This document shows, piece by piece, positions 35,009 to 46,250 of a stretch of 64,000 nucleotides of DNA. The position numbers were made by a program, and so were the translations under genes. Below the pieces are notes generated by a model that saw only the letters and a list, made by a program, of their open reading frames with translations, was not told where the DNA came from and did no database searches. Position 1 is the first letter of the stretch. Each line of letters starts with the position of its first letter. Source of the DNA: Taxillus chinensis (taxonomy: Eukaryota > Streptophyta > Magnoliopsida > Santalales > Loranthaceae); NCBI GenBank assembly GCA_023512835.1, contig CM042089.1, positions 52,881,427-52,945,426 of the forward strand, given 5' to 3'.

Positions 35009-36063
35009 TGTCATCACTGGTTTTCATCTGGGCCCTTTTGAGGTGGGCTCAAACTAAACCAATGGTGAGAAATTTAGAATCGCCACCAACTGTTTTTGGG
35101 GTACAGTTGGATACCCTCTACTTTGAGTAGTTTAAGGTGTGGTCTGCGTTATCAGAGAAGGGTTCGGGAGTTGATTACGTGTAGGGAAGGATTAGCACCC
35201 CTACAGCGGCCTTTCGGTATCTATTTTTGGAGACGTAGAATTTTTATTTGTTTCTACTGCTATGATTGGGTTGAGTTTCCAAGAAAGTCTATGTTTTTTA
35301 TTTGGCTAAGTTATTTGTTAAAGTTATGGTTAAAATTGATTTACCTTAAATTTCTAAAGGGAATCCTAAAAATTTTATTTTGCTTTTTTGTTTAAAGTGA
35401 CAAATGAAATCCTAAGGGTTTTTTTAAATAGCTAAAACTAAGGACTAAAACATGTTATCTTTCTTTTGGAAAACGTGTTCTCTCTTTTTTTTGTGTGTGG
35501 TTTTTTTTTTTTTGACTTTGAAATGGAACCTAAATCACAAGTTAAATCTTAAAAACCTATACTTGTGTATTTTTTTGGTTTTTGACTATGACTAAAAACA
35601 TAAATGTTAAGTGTGTGATTGTGACATAAAATAAAACCACTTTTTTTTTCTTTTGTTTTGCTTTGCTTTTTTCCTTTTCTCTCTCTTTTTTCTTTACTCT
35701 CTTTTTTCTTTACTGTACTTTACATATTACAACATAGATACAACATATATCAATAATCATAAAAAGAGCAAAAGACTATGGCTTACATTAAGTAGAGATA
35801 TAAATAAACTAACAAGCAATAAATACACAAATACAAATTAATTAGAAATTAAACCAACTTTGGTTTGGATAAGGCTTCAACACCGGCCTTCCATTTGAGC
35901 TATCCTATCTGCGCCGATATTCTCTAGATCGAAAATAGAAGTACCAAATCCGAGAATTACGAAAATCAGCTAGGATGTCTTGTGGAGACTGGAGTGGTAT
36001 GTTGGAACTGAGAGCAGATGATGAAAGGAATTTATTTTTTGGGTTTTGGGCAGAAAACGTGAG
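35009..36063 (-). mobile_element. Ogre LTR, truncated (3' end part)
   Basis: TGTCATCACTGGTTTTCATC at 35009 is the Ogre LTR terminus, and 35009-35230 is close to 17719-17945. Similarity fades after about 35900. The text becomes copia 3' untranslated sequence at about 36064, so the rest of the LTR is missing. Confidence 0.75.
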
Positions 36064-37086
36064 AGGGGGAGGATGTATCTTTCATTAATAGTGCCATACT
36101 TATGTTCAAGCACAAGAAATGAGGTTGATATGAAACACTAGGCAAGCAGTGAGAAATTATGAGGTTAAGTCTAGCATGCCATGTTTGGTCAGAAGTTCAG
36201 TGAACCTGGCTTCTTGCAGTGGTTTGGTGAATATGTCGGCAAGCTGGTCATCAGTGGATATATACTCCTTCTTCAGCACATGATCACGTATGAAGTGATG
36301 TCAGACTTCAATGTGCTTGGTTTTGGGATGCATGACAAGATTGTTAGAGATTGCAATGGCGCTTGTATTGTCACAGTAAAGTGGCACAGCCTTCAGGTTG
36401 AATCTATAGTCTGAAAGTTGATTGGCCATCCACAGCAATTGAGCATAATAGCTTCCTATAGCAATATATTCAGCTTCAACAGAATTGAAGTTGAAACTGA
36501 ATTCTGTTTCTTGCTAAACCAGGATATAAGTCTGTTGCCAAGTAGTTGGCATGTTCCACTTGTGCTCTTCCTGTCAATCCTGCGGCCAAAGAAAGTTTGC
36601 ATCTGAATATCCTCTCAATTTGAAATCAGACTCCTTCGGATACCAAAGACCTAAATTCTCAGTTCCCTTGAGATACCGCATAATCCTTTTAACATGTGAC
36701 ATGTGAGACTCTTTGTGATTTGCTTGGTATCTTGCACAGATGCATGTTACAAACATTATATCTGGTCAGCTTGCTATCAGATACAACAAGGATCCAATCA
36801 TGCTTTTGTATTCTGTGATATCCACTTCCTTACTTGCTTCATACCTATCCAGTTTGGCATTTGTGGTAATAGGGGTTTTCATGTAAGTCACACCAGTTAT
36901 TTTGAATTTCTTCAAAATTTCCTTTGTGTATTTGGTCTGAATGATAAAAATCTCATCCTATAATTGCTTGACCTCCCAAGGAAGAATGAAAGTTCTCCCA
37001 TCATACTCATTTCATATTCACTTTTCATCAGTTGGGAGAATTCTTCACATTATTTCTTGTCCGTTGATTTAAAGATTATGTCATCA
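36064..37086 (-). mobile_element. copia-D fragment, minus strand
   Basis: A short 3' untranslated stretch (36064-36157), then RNase H and the end of RT. It is cut at 37086, within the RT active-site region, by the Tekay-E LTR. No LTR of its own is seen. Confidence 0.85.
36158..37086 (-). pseudogene. copia RT C-terminus and RNase H
   Basis: Translation starts with DDIIF (second half of the YVDDIIF catalytic box). It continues through SEYEMSMMGELSFFLG, CARYQANHKESHMSHVKRI and MRYLKGTENLGLWYPK, then ISWFSKKQNSVSTS, YCDNTSAIAI and TKHIEVRHHFIRDHV, to DQLADIFTKPL and LLTKHGMLDLTS. Frameshifts near 36490, 36595 and 36910 and several stops inactivate it. The final stop is at 36158-36160. It is a Sirevirus-type relative of 3-179. 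Confidence 0.88.
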
Positions 37087-37669
37087 TGTAATGACTCGTG
37101 TTTAGGGATGTGGGGAGTTAGTCATAGTTATGTCTTTTAAGTGGTAATTGTCAAGCTTTTGGGAGATTTCTTCTCATACACATTGGCTAGAACACTTTGT
37201 ATATAGATGATCAAGCATGAGGCAAGAGATGAGCTTAAGAGGGAGCATTTAGAGGTTGCATGTGACAATGGCCTTTGTCATGTGTAGTGTTGTTTTTGCA
37301 TGGGAGCCTTCCAGACTTAGTTCTAAAGCTAGTGGCAAAATCCTAGGCTATTTCAAGGTTGCACGTGACAATGGCCTTTGTCATGTGTAGCCATGTTTTT
37401 GCACCACCACCTTCCTTTTATTATGCTGATAATCTTTTTCCAAAGGGCCATGTTCGAATTGTAGGTATTTTGTCCTGTGTGGAAGTGGGAAGATTAAAAC
37501 ATGTTTCACTTATCAAAACTACATCGTTTTGATACACATGTTTCACTTATCAAAACTACATCGTTTCGATACACATGTTTCACTTATCAAAACTACATCA
37601 TTTTCATTGTCTTTATAAGGAGGTTGAGATCTCTTTGTTTTAGGTTTAGGGTTCCTTCCGTCAGCCGCC

Positions 37670-37729
<60 letters not shown>

Positions 37730-37887
37730 AGAACCTTCTCATGATCGTTGCTATTGTGATTCACATGGGTGGACGATGTCTAGCGTGAAAGCAGGAGCAA
37801 GGAGGATCCTTCTGAGGTAGGGATTCTGTTCTTCCTGAACCTATTTTGTTCTCAAGTCTTGTGGTAGGTGATTTCTAAATTACACAT

Positions 37888-37926
<39 letters not shown>

Positions 37927-38799
37927 AATTCATATATGTGTGATCTCCTATATGAATGTTGGCCTTCAATGGAAAATTATGTTTGAATATGTCATTGAGT
38001 CCAGGGTCTGAGGATTTCGGGTTTGTCCTCGTGGCACTGGACCTTGGAGGTCGTTGGGGTGTTTGCGCTATTCGTTCAGTGGTCTTGTTCGTTAGGGTTA
38101 GTCCCACGGTAGGGCCTTGTAAGGAAACCTTGGGGTTTCCGGGGGAATTATGTTTGAGAATATAATATGTGGGTATGATAATTATGGTTTGTGTGATGTT
38201 GAATACTTGTGTTTTATTTGTTTTGTGAATGTGTATTATTGTGTTGTGATTGTATGTGCTCTATGGGACTGTGGAGCCTGTGTGGCTGTGGAGCCTATGT
38301 GGCTGTGGTTGTGGAAGCCTGTGTGGCTGTGGCTGTGAGTGTGGTTGTGTTTTAAATGCTTTTTTTAACCTTGTTTATTTATTATTGCCATGACACCGCA
38401 CTTATGCACGTCCTCATGTAAATGCTAAGAGCATGGGATGGGTTGGGGAGACTTGATCCCTACTGAGATGTGTTGCTCACCCCTCCAGCTGTGTCTTGCT
38501 TGTTTTCAGGAACCTACGGCATTAGGTGGAACACCAAGGTGGAAGACTTTCTTTAGTTGTTGTTTTATTTTCTCATTGTTATTTTAAGGGAATTAATGTA
38601 ACCCTAATGGGGGAAACAATCTAAAAGGTTTTTTAATTAATCCAGTGATATGGTTTGTCCTATGGACTTTTATTGTGATTTAAATTTAATAAAGATATGT
38701 GATGTCCCGTGTTATTATTTATCCCAACCCCTTATCCACCGTGTGGGTAAAGGGGAGTCACGAACCGGTTTCCTCGGGTTGGAAATCTGGGGCATGACA
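37087..38799 (+). mobile_element. Tekay-E 5' LTR
   Basis: It runs from TGTAATGACTCGTG to AATCTGGGGCATGACA, followed by a tRNA-Met type primer site. U3 lacks the TGATAAC segment. Instead it has two copies of a GCACGTGACAATGGCCTTTG dyad (37256-37292 and 37357-37393), then three ATCAAAAC-N6-GTTTTGAT-type elements (37512, 37549, 37586). A GA tract is at 37674-37722, a TA microsatellite at about 37893-37922, donor-like GAGGTAGGG (GT at 37818) and acceptor-like TTTTCAG ending at 38509. Confidence 0.92.
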
Positions 38800-38801
38800 A
38801 T

Positions 38802-38815
38802 ATGGTATCTGAGCA
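38802..38815 (+). promoter_or_regulatory. Tekay-E primer-binding site (tRNA-Met type)
   Basis: TGGTATCTGAGCAT lies a few bases after the LTR end. One base differs from the usual TGGTATCAGAGC. Confidence 0.88.
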
Positions 38816-39043
38816 TGGTCTAGTTAGCCTAGGGTAGTGGGCGGATCTAGTTCTCTTGAGTCCTTTGGAGGAGCCTGGAGGGACATGCCTGATCAACATG
38901 GTCCTCTTTGAACTTCTAAGGTGTACTTGGGGTTGTCTAGTCCAGTGGTAGGATTTGCATGCAATGACATTAGGGCACTAGTTGCATTTCCTGCTTATGT
39001 GTAATTGCATGGGTAAACAATTTGAACGTGACAAAGTGTTAAT
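38816..39043 (+). other. Tekay-E 5' leader fragment
   Basis: Non-coding leader (GATCAACATGGTCCTCTTTG, then TGCAATGACATTAGGGCACT). It is cut at 39043 by a minus-strand gypsy LTR. Confidence 0.85.
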
Positions 39044-39439
39044 TGTCACGCCCCAGATTTTCAAACCGAGGAAACCGGTTCGTAACTCCCCTTTACCCAC
39101 GCGGTGTATATAGGGTTGGGATAAATAATAACACAGGGCATCACATATCTTTATTAAATTCAAACCATAATAAAAGTGCATGGGACAAACCACATCACTT
39201 TATTAATTTAAAAACCTTTGACATCATTTTCCCCATAGGGGTTACAATAGCTCCACAAAATAATATAAAACAAAGCAAAATAGGTAACACGTCTTCCGCC
39301 TTGGTGTCCCACCTAACACCTGTAGGTTCTTGAAAGGAAAACAAATCACAATAGGAGGGGTGAGCAACCAACCACAGCTCAGTAGGGATCAAGTCTCCCC
39401 AACCCATCCGATGCTCCTAGCATCTACATGAGGATGTGC
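39044..39439 (-). mobile_element. Tekay-F LTR fragment, minus strand
   Basis: It starts TGTCACGCCCCAGATTTTC and aligns with the first ~395 bp of the Tekay-H LTR, including CTCAGTAGGGATCA. It breaks off at GATGTGCA, where LTR-G starts. The rest should lie right of the window. Confidence 0.85.
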
Positions 39440-39982
39440 ATGTCACGCCCCCGAATTCCAGGGTATCCAGAACCAGGAACATGACTTCCCCTTGCCCGCA
39501 CCCGAAAGGTCAAGGGGTAGGTGACTAGCACTAGTAGAGACTACACCGCGGTTGCTATCTCAAATATGCAACCCTGTACAGTCATACATTAAGGGTAATC
39601 CTGTACTTTCCCATACATCAACATACATATAATATGTCAAACAGTCATACAAACATCATATGACGAACAGTATGCAAATACAACTGTCCACGGACTCATG
39701 TCCGGGATACAATACAAAACAATATAAAATACAGTACTATATCATACATCAAAGTAGTGGGTACGTCCTCCTAGAAGAAAGTCCTCCACTAGTCTCGGCT
39801 CACACCTAAAGAAGGTAAACAACAAGTAGGGGTGAGTGACAAGCTCAGTAGGTGACCCCAAAACTCCACTTCGTGCAAACATACAAGTCTATACTATATG
39901 CTCAGTGTACTCGTGCACCGTGTAGTGTGCATAATCATCAGGACACAGCCTGCAAAAAAACATCAGGATCCAGCCTGCCCAC
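39440..39982 (-). mobile_element. LTR-G, first part (gypsy, minus strand)
   Basis: It starts TGTCACGCCCCCGAATTCC and is related to but distinct from the Tekay-H LTR. It is interrupted by the solo Ogre LTR at 39983, with CCCAC (39978-39982) as target duplication. It resumes at 52288. The total LTR length is about 3.1 kb. Confidence 0.75.
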
Positions 39983-40755
39983 TGTTGGACCCCATTTTGT
40001 CCGGTTTGGACATACTAACCCCACTTGATATACTTTTCTGCCTATGCCATATACCTTGTTGAGTAGGTCCACAATGATCCCATACTTCCAAGGCATGGTT
40101 TCTGCTACAAGTCCTTGAAGTGCCCCAAGACCAACACCAGGTGATAGAGGATGAAAATTGGAGACCAACGCACTTGACCGAGCTCAAATCGGACTTAAAA
40201 TGAAAAAGTTATGGCCAAAACAATTTTAACAAAAAAAAAACTTTGGGGTTGACCGTTGACCGTTGACTGTTGACCATTGACCGTTGACCTGCCGACACCT
40301 CGACCCATTGACCTTCGAAGCCTCGAAGCCCCGCTACCGACACTCCGACCTTCGACTCTTCAACCCTTGACCCTCGAAGCCTATAACCCTTCGACCTTCG
40401 ACTCGCCCTTTCGACCTTCAACCCCCTAACTCTCAAAGCCTCGAAGCCCCACTTCCGACACTCCGACCTTCGACCCTTCGACCCATCGAAGCTTCGACCC
40501 TGCTGACACTTCGACCTTCGACCCTTCGACCCTGGACACTCGAAGCCTATAAACCTTTGACCTGCCGACACTTCGACCTTCGGACCTTGACCTGCGACAC
40601 CCGTACACCTTCCACCCATTGACCGTTGACCTTCGACCTGCCGACACTTCGACCCGTTGACCGTTGACCTTCGACCTACCGAAATTTCATCCCACCAAAG
40701 CTTCGACCCTGCCGACACTTCGACCTGCCGACACTTCGACCCTGCCGACATTTTG
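39983..40755 (+). mobile_element. solo Ogre LTR, first part
   Basis: It starts TGTTGGACCCCATTTTGTCC. It is flanked by CCCAC at 39978-39982 and 52283-52287, an exact 5-bp duplication. Nothing Ogre-coding lies between, so it is a solo LTR. A GTCGAAG-type array (inverted, 40255-40750) is included. The sequence breaks at 40755 for the full-length Tekay-H. Confidence 0.92.
40255..40750. repeat. CTTCGACC minisatellite (Ogre LTR)
   Basis: TTGACCGTTGACCTTCGACC and CTGCCGACACTTCGACC units, the inverse of the arrays at 19965 and 27165. Confidence 0.9.
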
Positions 40756-42589
40756 TGTCACGCCCCGGATTTCCAACCCGAGGAAACCGGTACGTGACTC
40801 CCCTTGTACCCACACGGAGGGCAAAGGGGCTAGGGTGCAAACCTCGAATATAACATTTTAAACATCCACAACACATTCAAGAAAGTAATGTTCATAAAAG
40901 CAATCCACAATCCAAACCAGTCTTTATTACAACAAAATCCTCTTTCCAATCCATCCCCACTGGGGTTACATCAACTCCCATAAAATAATATAAATGGAAG
41001 ACAGTAAAATCAATAAGGTCTTCCACCTTGGGGTCCCACCTAACGCCTGTATGTTCCTGAAAGAAAACACAACATAGAGGGAGGGGTGAGCAACCACAGC
41101 TCAGTAGGGATCATGTCTCCCCAATCCATCCCATGCCCCTAGCGTCTACATGAGTGTGTACAGGTGCAGTGTAGTGACAATAAAATATAAACAAGTTGTA
41201 TCCCACATTCACAAGGCACACACATATCCACAGCCATACAGGCTTAGCCATATAAGCTAACATATCCACGGCCACTAAGGCTTAGCCACACGGCTAACAT
41301 ATCCACGGCCACTAAGGCTTAGCCACACGGCTAACATATCCACGGTCACTCAGGCTTAGCTACACGGGCTAACATATCCACAGTCATATAGGCTTAGCCA
41401 CACAGGCTAACAGTTCCAGTCCCCTGTACCACGGCCACCGGGTTCCACAAACACAAGATACAAGGTCACACAGGCATTAAACCAAACACGTAGCATACAC
41501 ACTTTCACAGGCATAATACCAAACACTTAGTTCGCAAAGCCCATCAGGCATAAAATCAAACACATACTAGGCATATTCACACAGACATATTCACACAGGC
41601 ATTTTATTGAACACTTAATATGCACTCACCATCCAACACCAGGAATACATCAAAAACCGCCATTGAAGGCCAACATCCATATAGGAGATCACACCTATAT
41701 GGATTACATATATATATAAACAGGTATAACTCCATAATCTGCCCTAGAACCCTAGGACAGAGGATGATTTAGGAAGAACAAAACCCCTACCTTGTATGTT
41801 CTCCTGCTCCCGCTTCCACGCAAGACTCCGACCACCCACACAAGACGCTCCGGCAGCCACCAGAAGCTCTCCTTCCCTCTCTCTCTCTCTCTCTTTCTCT
41901 CTCTGCGACGACTGGTGGAGCAACAAACCCTAAACCTAAAACAGAGGGGCTTCTCCTCCTTATATAGACAACACAACATCAAAATGACATAGTTTTGATT
42001 AAGTGAATCCCAGCATCAAAATGACGTAGTTTTGATGGAACAAGCTATGACCTTCCCACATCCATACACACCAAAATATTCACAATTCCAACATGGTCCT
42101 TTGGGAAAAGATGATTAGAATGACAAAACCAAGGTAACCATGCAAAAACATGCCTGCACGCCAATTTGAACGCCAATTCCCCAATTGGCGTGCAGCTCTA
42201 AATGCACTCAAACTTCACCCCAAGCCTCCTTGCATCTTGTAGAGGTCTGAGAAGCAAAAATATGCTTGCACATGAAATGGGTGAATTCACGTGCAGCTCC
42301 AAATGCTCTGAAATTTCTGTGGCAGATAGAGGACCTCATTCTAAGCAATTTTTGTTCTTGCACGCCAATTGTTTGAGGCCATCTACTATACCAAAAGTGA
42401 GCTCCAAAATCTGCCAAAACAACTTAAAACCGCATGTATATGCATAGCATCTTCCTAGGGCATAAATGTATGTTATCACTTGTCACTTGCACCTCCCAAA
42501 AGTCCCCTCTTGGGCTCATCTCTTAAGTCAAACTTGTGCACCAACATCCAAGGTGTTTGTGGTTAACTTCTTACACACGGGTCATTACA
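40756..42589 (-). mobile_element. Tekay-H 3' LTR
   Basis: On the plus strand it runs from TGTCACGCCCCGG to GGGTCATTACA. It contains five CACGGCCACTAAGGCTTAGC-type units (about 41225-41420), ACGT near-palindromes at 41978-41999 and 42015-42036, a TATATAAGG box (minus) at 41958-41966, a TGCACGCCAATT inverted repeat at 42154-42195, and the TGATAAC-type segment near 42470. Intron-like borders are at 41790 (donor) and 41057 (acceptor). Confidence 0.95.
42154..42195. repeat. inverted repeat CTGCACGCCAATT in Tekay-H 3' LTR
   Basis: Arms 42154-42166 and 42183-42195 are exact reverse complements separated by 16 bp that contain another GCCAATT. The same 42 bp is at 49561-49602 in the partner LTR. Confidence 0.9.
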
Positions 42590-42604
42590 TCCTCTTCCCG
42601 TTAA
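42590..42604 (-). promoter_or_regulatory. Tekay-H polypurine tract
   Basis: The minus strand reads TTAACGGGAAGAGGA right before the LTR. It is weaker than the GGGGGAGAGGA of Tekay-A. Confidence 0.8.
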
Positions 42605-42899
42605 GACTTTTCGTCCTCAAAAAGAAATGACATACGAGGAAAACAAACACAAGCTACCCATTTGCCACATGGAGAGCCACAACACCCAAATGGGTCATAC
42701 ACCGCGCACAGCACATAACAACACATAACAAGGTACCACCATAATCCATAACAACACATATCCGCATGTCACAAATACACATCTCAAAACACATCACAAA
42801 TATGAACACATGTCTAAAAGACAAAACAAATACACCAAATCATACACAACTAATACAAGAAAACACATCTCTATCCCTTGGCCAACAGCCACCTCCCAC
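42605..42899 (-). other. Tekay-H 3' untranslated region
   Basis: Non-coding sequence between polypurine tract and chromodomain. It is A/C-rich on the plus strand and matches 33598-33923. Confidence 0.8.
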
Positions 42900-43110
42900 G
42901 CTTAAGATTGTTCGTCCTCGAACAATTCCAGGGTGCTGCTCACGCATCATGGACTCACGTTCCCATGTCTCCTCCTCAATGCCACGGTGCTGCCACAAGA
43001 CGCGAACCAAAGGAATAGCACGACCACGCAAAAGCTTCTCTCGCCGATCTAGGATACCAGGATAGGGGCCTCAACAACGGACATGTCATCCTCAATGTCT
43101 AATGTCCCCC
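42900..43110 (-). pseudogene. Tekay-H chromodomain
   Basis: RGRAIPLVRVLWQHRG, then IEEETWERESMMREQ, is the chromodomain-like tail that chromoviruses carry behind integrase. The preceding link (LDRREKL) is in another frame. The tail runs out of frame after REQHPG (expected ELFEDEQ). Confidence 0.82.
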
Positions 43111-44390
43111 AATCGATCACATGAGTGGGGTCAGGGTGATACTTCCGCAACTGGGACACGTGAAACATGTTGTGCACTCAACTCAGCCGCAGTGGTAACG
43201 CTAACCGGTAGGCCACAGGCCCCGCACGATCCAGAATCTCAAAAGGACCAATAAACCGCGGAGATAGCTTGGAACCTCGCCCAAACCGTCGATGTCCACG
43301 ACGTGGAGAAACACGAAGAAACACATGATCACCAACAGAAAACTCCAAAGGTCGTCACCGCTGATCCACATAAGATTTCGCCGACTACGAGCCGATAACA
43401 AACGCCGACAAATCAACTTAACCTTCTCGGTAGCCTCTTGAACAAACCGTGGTCCCCAAGAGAGTCTGTCTCCCCCACCTCGGTCCAACACAAAGGTGAT
43501 CGACACGGCCGCCCATATAACGCCTCAAAAGGAGCCATCCCAATGGATGCCTAATAACGTTGTTGTAGGCAAACTCCACCAAAGGAAGGTGAGTTGCGCA
43601 CGAACCCCCAAAATCTTACACACAGGCCCGTAACATGTCCTCCAAAGTCCGATTCGTCCTCTCTGTCCTGGCCGTCGGTCTCAGGGTGAAAGGCTATACT
43701 CAAGTGAAGTTTGGTCCCCATAGCATCCTGCAAAGCTGCCCGAAAACGGGAAGTGAACCTCGAATCCCGGTCGAGACAACCGATGATGGTACTCCATGTA
43801 GTCTCACAATCTCGTTCATGTATAGATGACTCAAGGTCCCAACAGAGTCCCGCTCGCGAATAGCCAGGAAATGGGCCGACTTTGTGAGTCGATCCACAAT
43901 CACCCAAATCATATTTTTCATCCCTGTGGTGGGTGGAAGACCAGTCACAAAATCCATCGCTATATGGTCCCACTTCCACTCCGCTATGGGCAAGGGCTGT
44001 AACATGCCCGCCGGCCGCTGATGCTCAGCCTTCACCTGCTGACACGTGAGGCACCGCGAAACAAAAGCAGCCACATCGCGTTTCATCCCAGGCCACCAAA
44101 AATGTCCTCGAAGCGCATGGTAGATCTTCGTAACCCCTGGATGCACAACAATTCTAGACTGGTGAAACTCCCTCATCACCTCATCCCTGAGGGAACAAGC
44201 CACTACCAACCGCCCCTGAAAAGACAACTCATGCTCAGGACCCTCTATCCAGTCCTCAGATAGCTCCCCAGCCTCAATACGGGCACGGAGAACCTCACAC
44301 TCAATGTCACCCAACTGTTCCTCCCGGACGCGCTGGTACAACTCAGGCACAACCACCAAAGGACTCAAGACTGTCCCACCATCACGAACA
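43111..44390 (-). pseudogene. Tekay-H integrase
   Basis: Zinc-binding part: LRDEVMREFHQSRIVVHPG, HFWWPGMKRD and CLTCQQVKAEHQRP. Core: WKWDHIAMDFVTGLPP and VIVDRLTKSAHFLA, then a frameshift at about 43770 just before the DRDSRFTS Asp. A 1-nt insertion in the DGQ-ERTN block (about 43670) breaks the frame at the catalytic Glu. Further breaks occur to 43200. The enzyme would have joined the DNA copy to the host chromosome. Confidence 0.9.
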
Positions 44391-45034
44391 ACAGGATGCA
44401 ACTGCAACATCGCCAACTGCTCCATCAGCTTCCACTCTCTCACGGCCACCTCAGCTTTCCCTTTTCTGCTCAACGCGTTAGCCACAACATTACCCTTGCC
44501 CGGGGTATAGGCAAGAGTAAAGTCAAAGGTCTGCAAATACTCCACCCATCTCCTCCGCCTCAAATTCAAGTCCTTCTGAGTAAAGATGTACTGAAGGCTC
44601 TTGTGATCTGAGAACACCACGAACTTCTCCCCCAAAAGGTAATGTTGCCAACTCTTCAGGGCGAAGATGACAGCCGCCAACTCAAGATCATGGGTAGGGT
44701 AATTCTACTCATGAGGCTTCATCTGCCTTGACCCATAAGCTACCACACTGTGCTCTTGCATAAGCACACACCCCAAACCAACCCTGGACGCATCGCAAAA
44801 TACCTCATACGGAATATCCTCCCTAGGCAACCTCAACAAAGGTGCAGTGGTCAAACGAGTTTTGAGAGTCTCAAACGCCTGCTGGCACTTGTCAGTCCAC
44901 TCAAACTTTACTCCCTTCCGAGTCAACGCTGTCATAGGAGCTGCCAAATGGGAGAACCCCTTAACAAAACGGCGATAATACCCCGCCAAGCCAAGAAAGC
45001 TACGGATCTCAAAACGTTGGTTGGCCTCGCCCAC
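44391..45034 (-). pseudogene. Tekay-H RNase H
   Basis: The segment FEWTDKCQQAFETLK, YEVFCDASRVGLGCVLMQ and VVAYGSRQMKPHE ends in TAG at 44705-44707. It then continues in frame as ELAAVIFALKSWQHYLLG, VFSDHKSLQYIFTQKDLN and TPGKGNVVANALSRK. The D of FCDAS, the E of LELAAV and the D of SDHKSL are retained. One stop and one frameshift (near 45020) separate it from RT. Confidence 0.9.
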
Positions 45035-45960
45035 GATGCCACAGCCTCAATCTTGGCTGGGTCCACCCTAACTCCCTTAGCTGACACCACATGGCCAAGA
45101 AAGTGAACCTCCTGCAGCCAAAACTCACACTTGCTAAACTTAGCAAACAGCTGCTGGTCCCTCAAGGTTTGCAACACTGTTGCCAAGTGCTCCACATGCT
45201 CCTTCTCGGTCTTAGAATACACCAAGATATCATCAATAAACACCACCACAAACGAATCCAAGTATGGAGCAAAGACCTGGTTCATCAAATGCATGAACAC
45301 CGCTGGCGCATTAGTGAGCCCGAAAGGCATCACTATCTACTCATAATGCCCATACCTGCACCGAAAAGCCGTCTTAGGGATGTCCTCCTCCCTAACCCTG
45401 AGCTGGTGATACCCCGACCGTAAATCTATTTTGGAAAACCACTAGGCCCCACTCAATTGGTATAACAGGTCATCTATCCGAGGCAATGGGTACTTGTTCT
45501 TCACAGTCACTGAATTCAGCTTCCTGTAGTCGATGCAGAGACGAAGCGTGCCATCAGCCTTCTTAGCAAAGAGCACCGGAGCACCCCAAGGTGAGGTACT
45601 CCGTCTGATATACCCCTGGCCCACCAACTCCTCGATTTGCCTCTGAAGCTCCCTCAACTCGGCTGGCCCCATACGATACGCTACTTGGGAAATCAGACCC
45701 GTCCCCGGCACCAACTCAATGGTGAACTCCACACTCCTCTTAGGTGGCAAACTCCTCAACTCTTCAGGAAAAACATCCTGAAATTGGTCCACAACAGCGG
45801 GCCACACCCTCTTTTCCACCTTCCCCTCCTCAGCAAAGGTCAGGGCCGCCAACCTATGGGTAATGGCACCCCACTGGTCCAACACTGGCCTGGCTCGACT
45901 CGCCTCACGATCCCACTCCCCTTGCAGGGTACAAGAGGTTCTTGCGGGTGATACGAAAGA
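45000..45960 (-). pseudogene. Tekay-H reverse transcriptase
   Basis: Ordered RT blocks: [40 protein letters not shown] and [14 protein letters not shown]; then TAG (45442-45444), [12 protein letters not shown], a TAG near 45341, [18 protein letters not shown], and the catalytic box [13 protein letters not shown]. The thumb part [20 protein letters not shown] leads to a frameshift near 45030. The FIDD aspartates are intact. Two stops and one frameshift make it non-functional as read. Confidence 0.93.
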
Positions 45961-46250
45961 TACACGCCACCGGTAACAGTCTATCTTGGCCTGGAAAGCC
46001 ATAAGCCAATCCATACCCAAGATCAGGTCAAAAGTACACAAAGGCATCACATGCAAGTCGAAGCTCAGTTCCACATCACCCATGGTTAACACACAACCGC
46101 GGCAAACATGTCGTACCTCAATCCGCCTCAACACACGTTAACCCCAAGCCCTCTACTATAAGCTCAGCAATAAAAGAATGCGATGCACCCGTATCGAAAA
46201 GAACAGAAGCAAGCATGCGGGAGATCAAAAGAGTACCTCTAACCACCGAT
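45961..46250 (-). pseudogene. Tekay-H aspartic protease
   Basis: VLFDTGASHSFIAEL (active-site DTGAS) is followed by [10 protein letters not shown] and a stop. A frameshift at about 46130 leads into [14 protein letters not shown] and [10 protein letters not shown], the second conserved part (ILGMDWL). Confidence 0.92.

Noticed and set aside
36040..36066. GAGAGGGGGAGGATGTAT as a Tekay polypurine tract and LTR start
   Set aside because: The following sequence is minus-strand copia 3' untranslated DNA, not a Tekay LTR.
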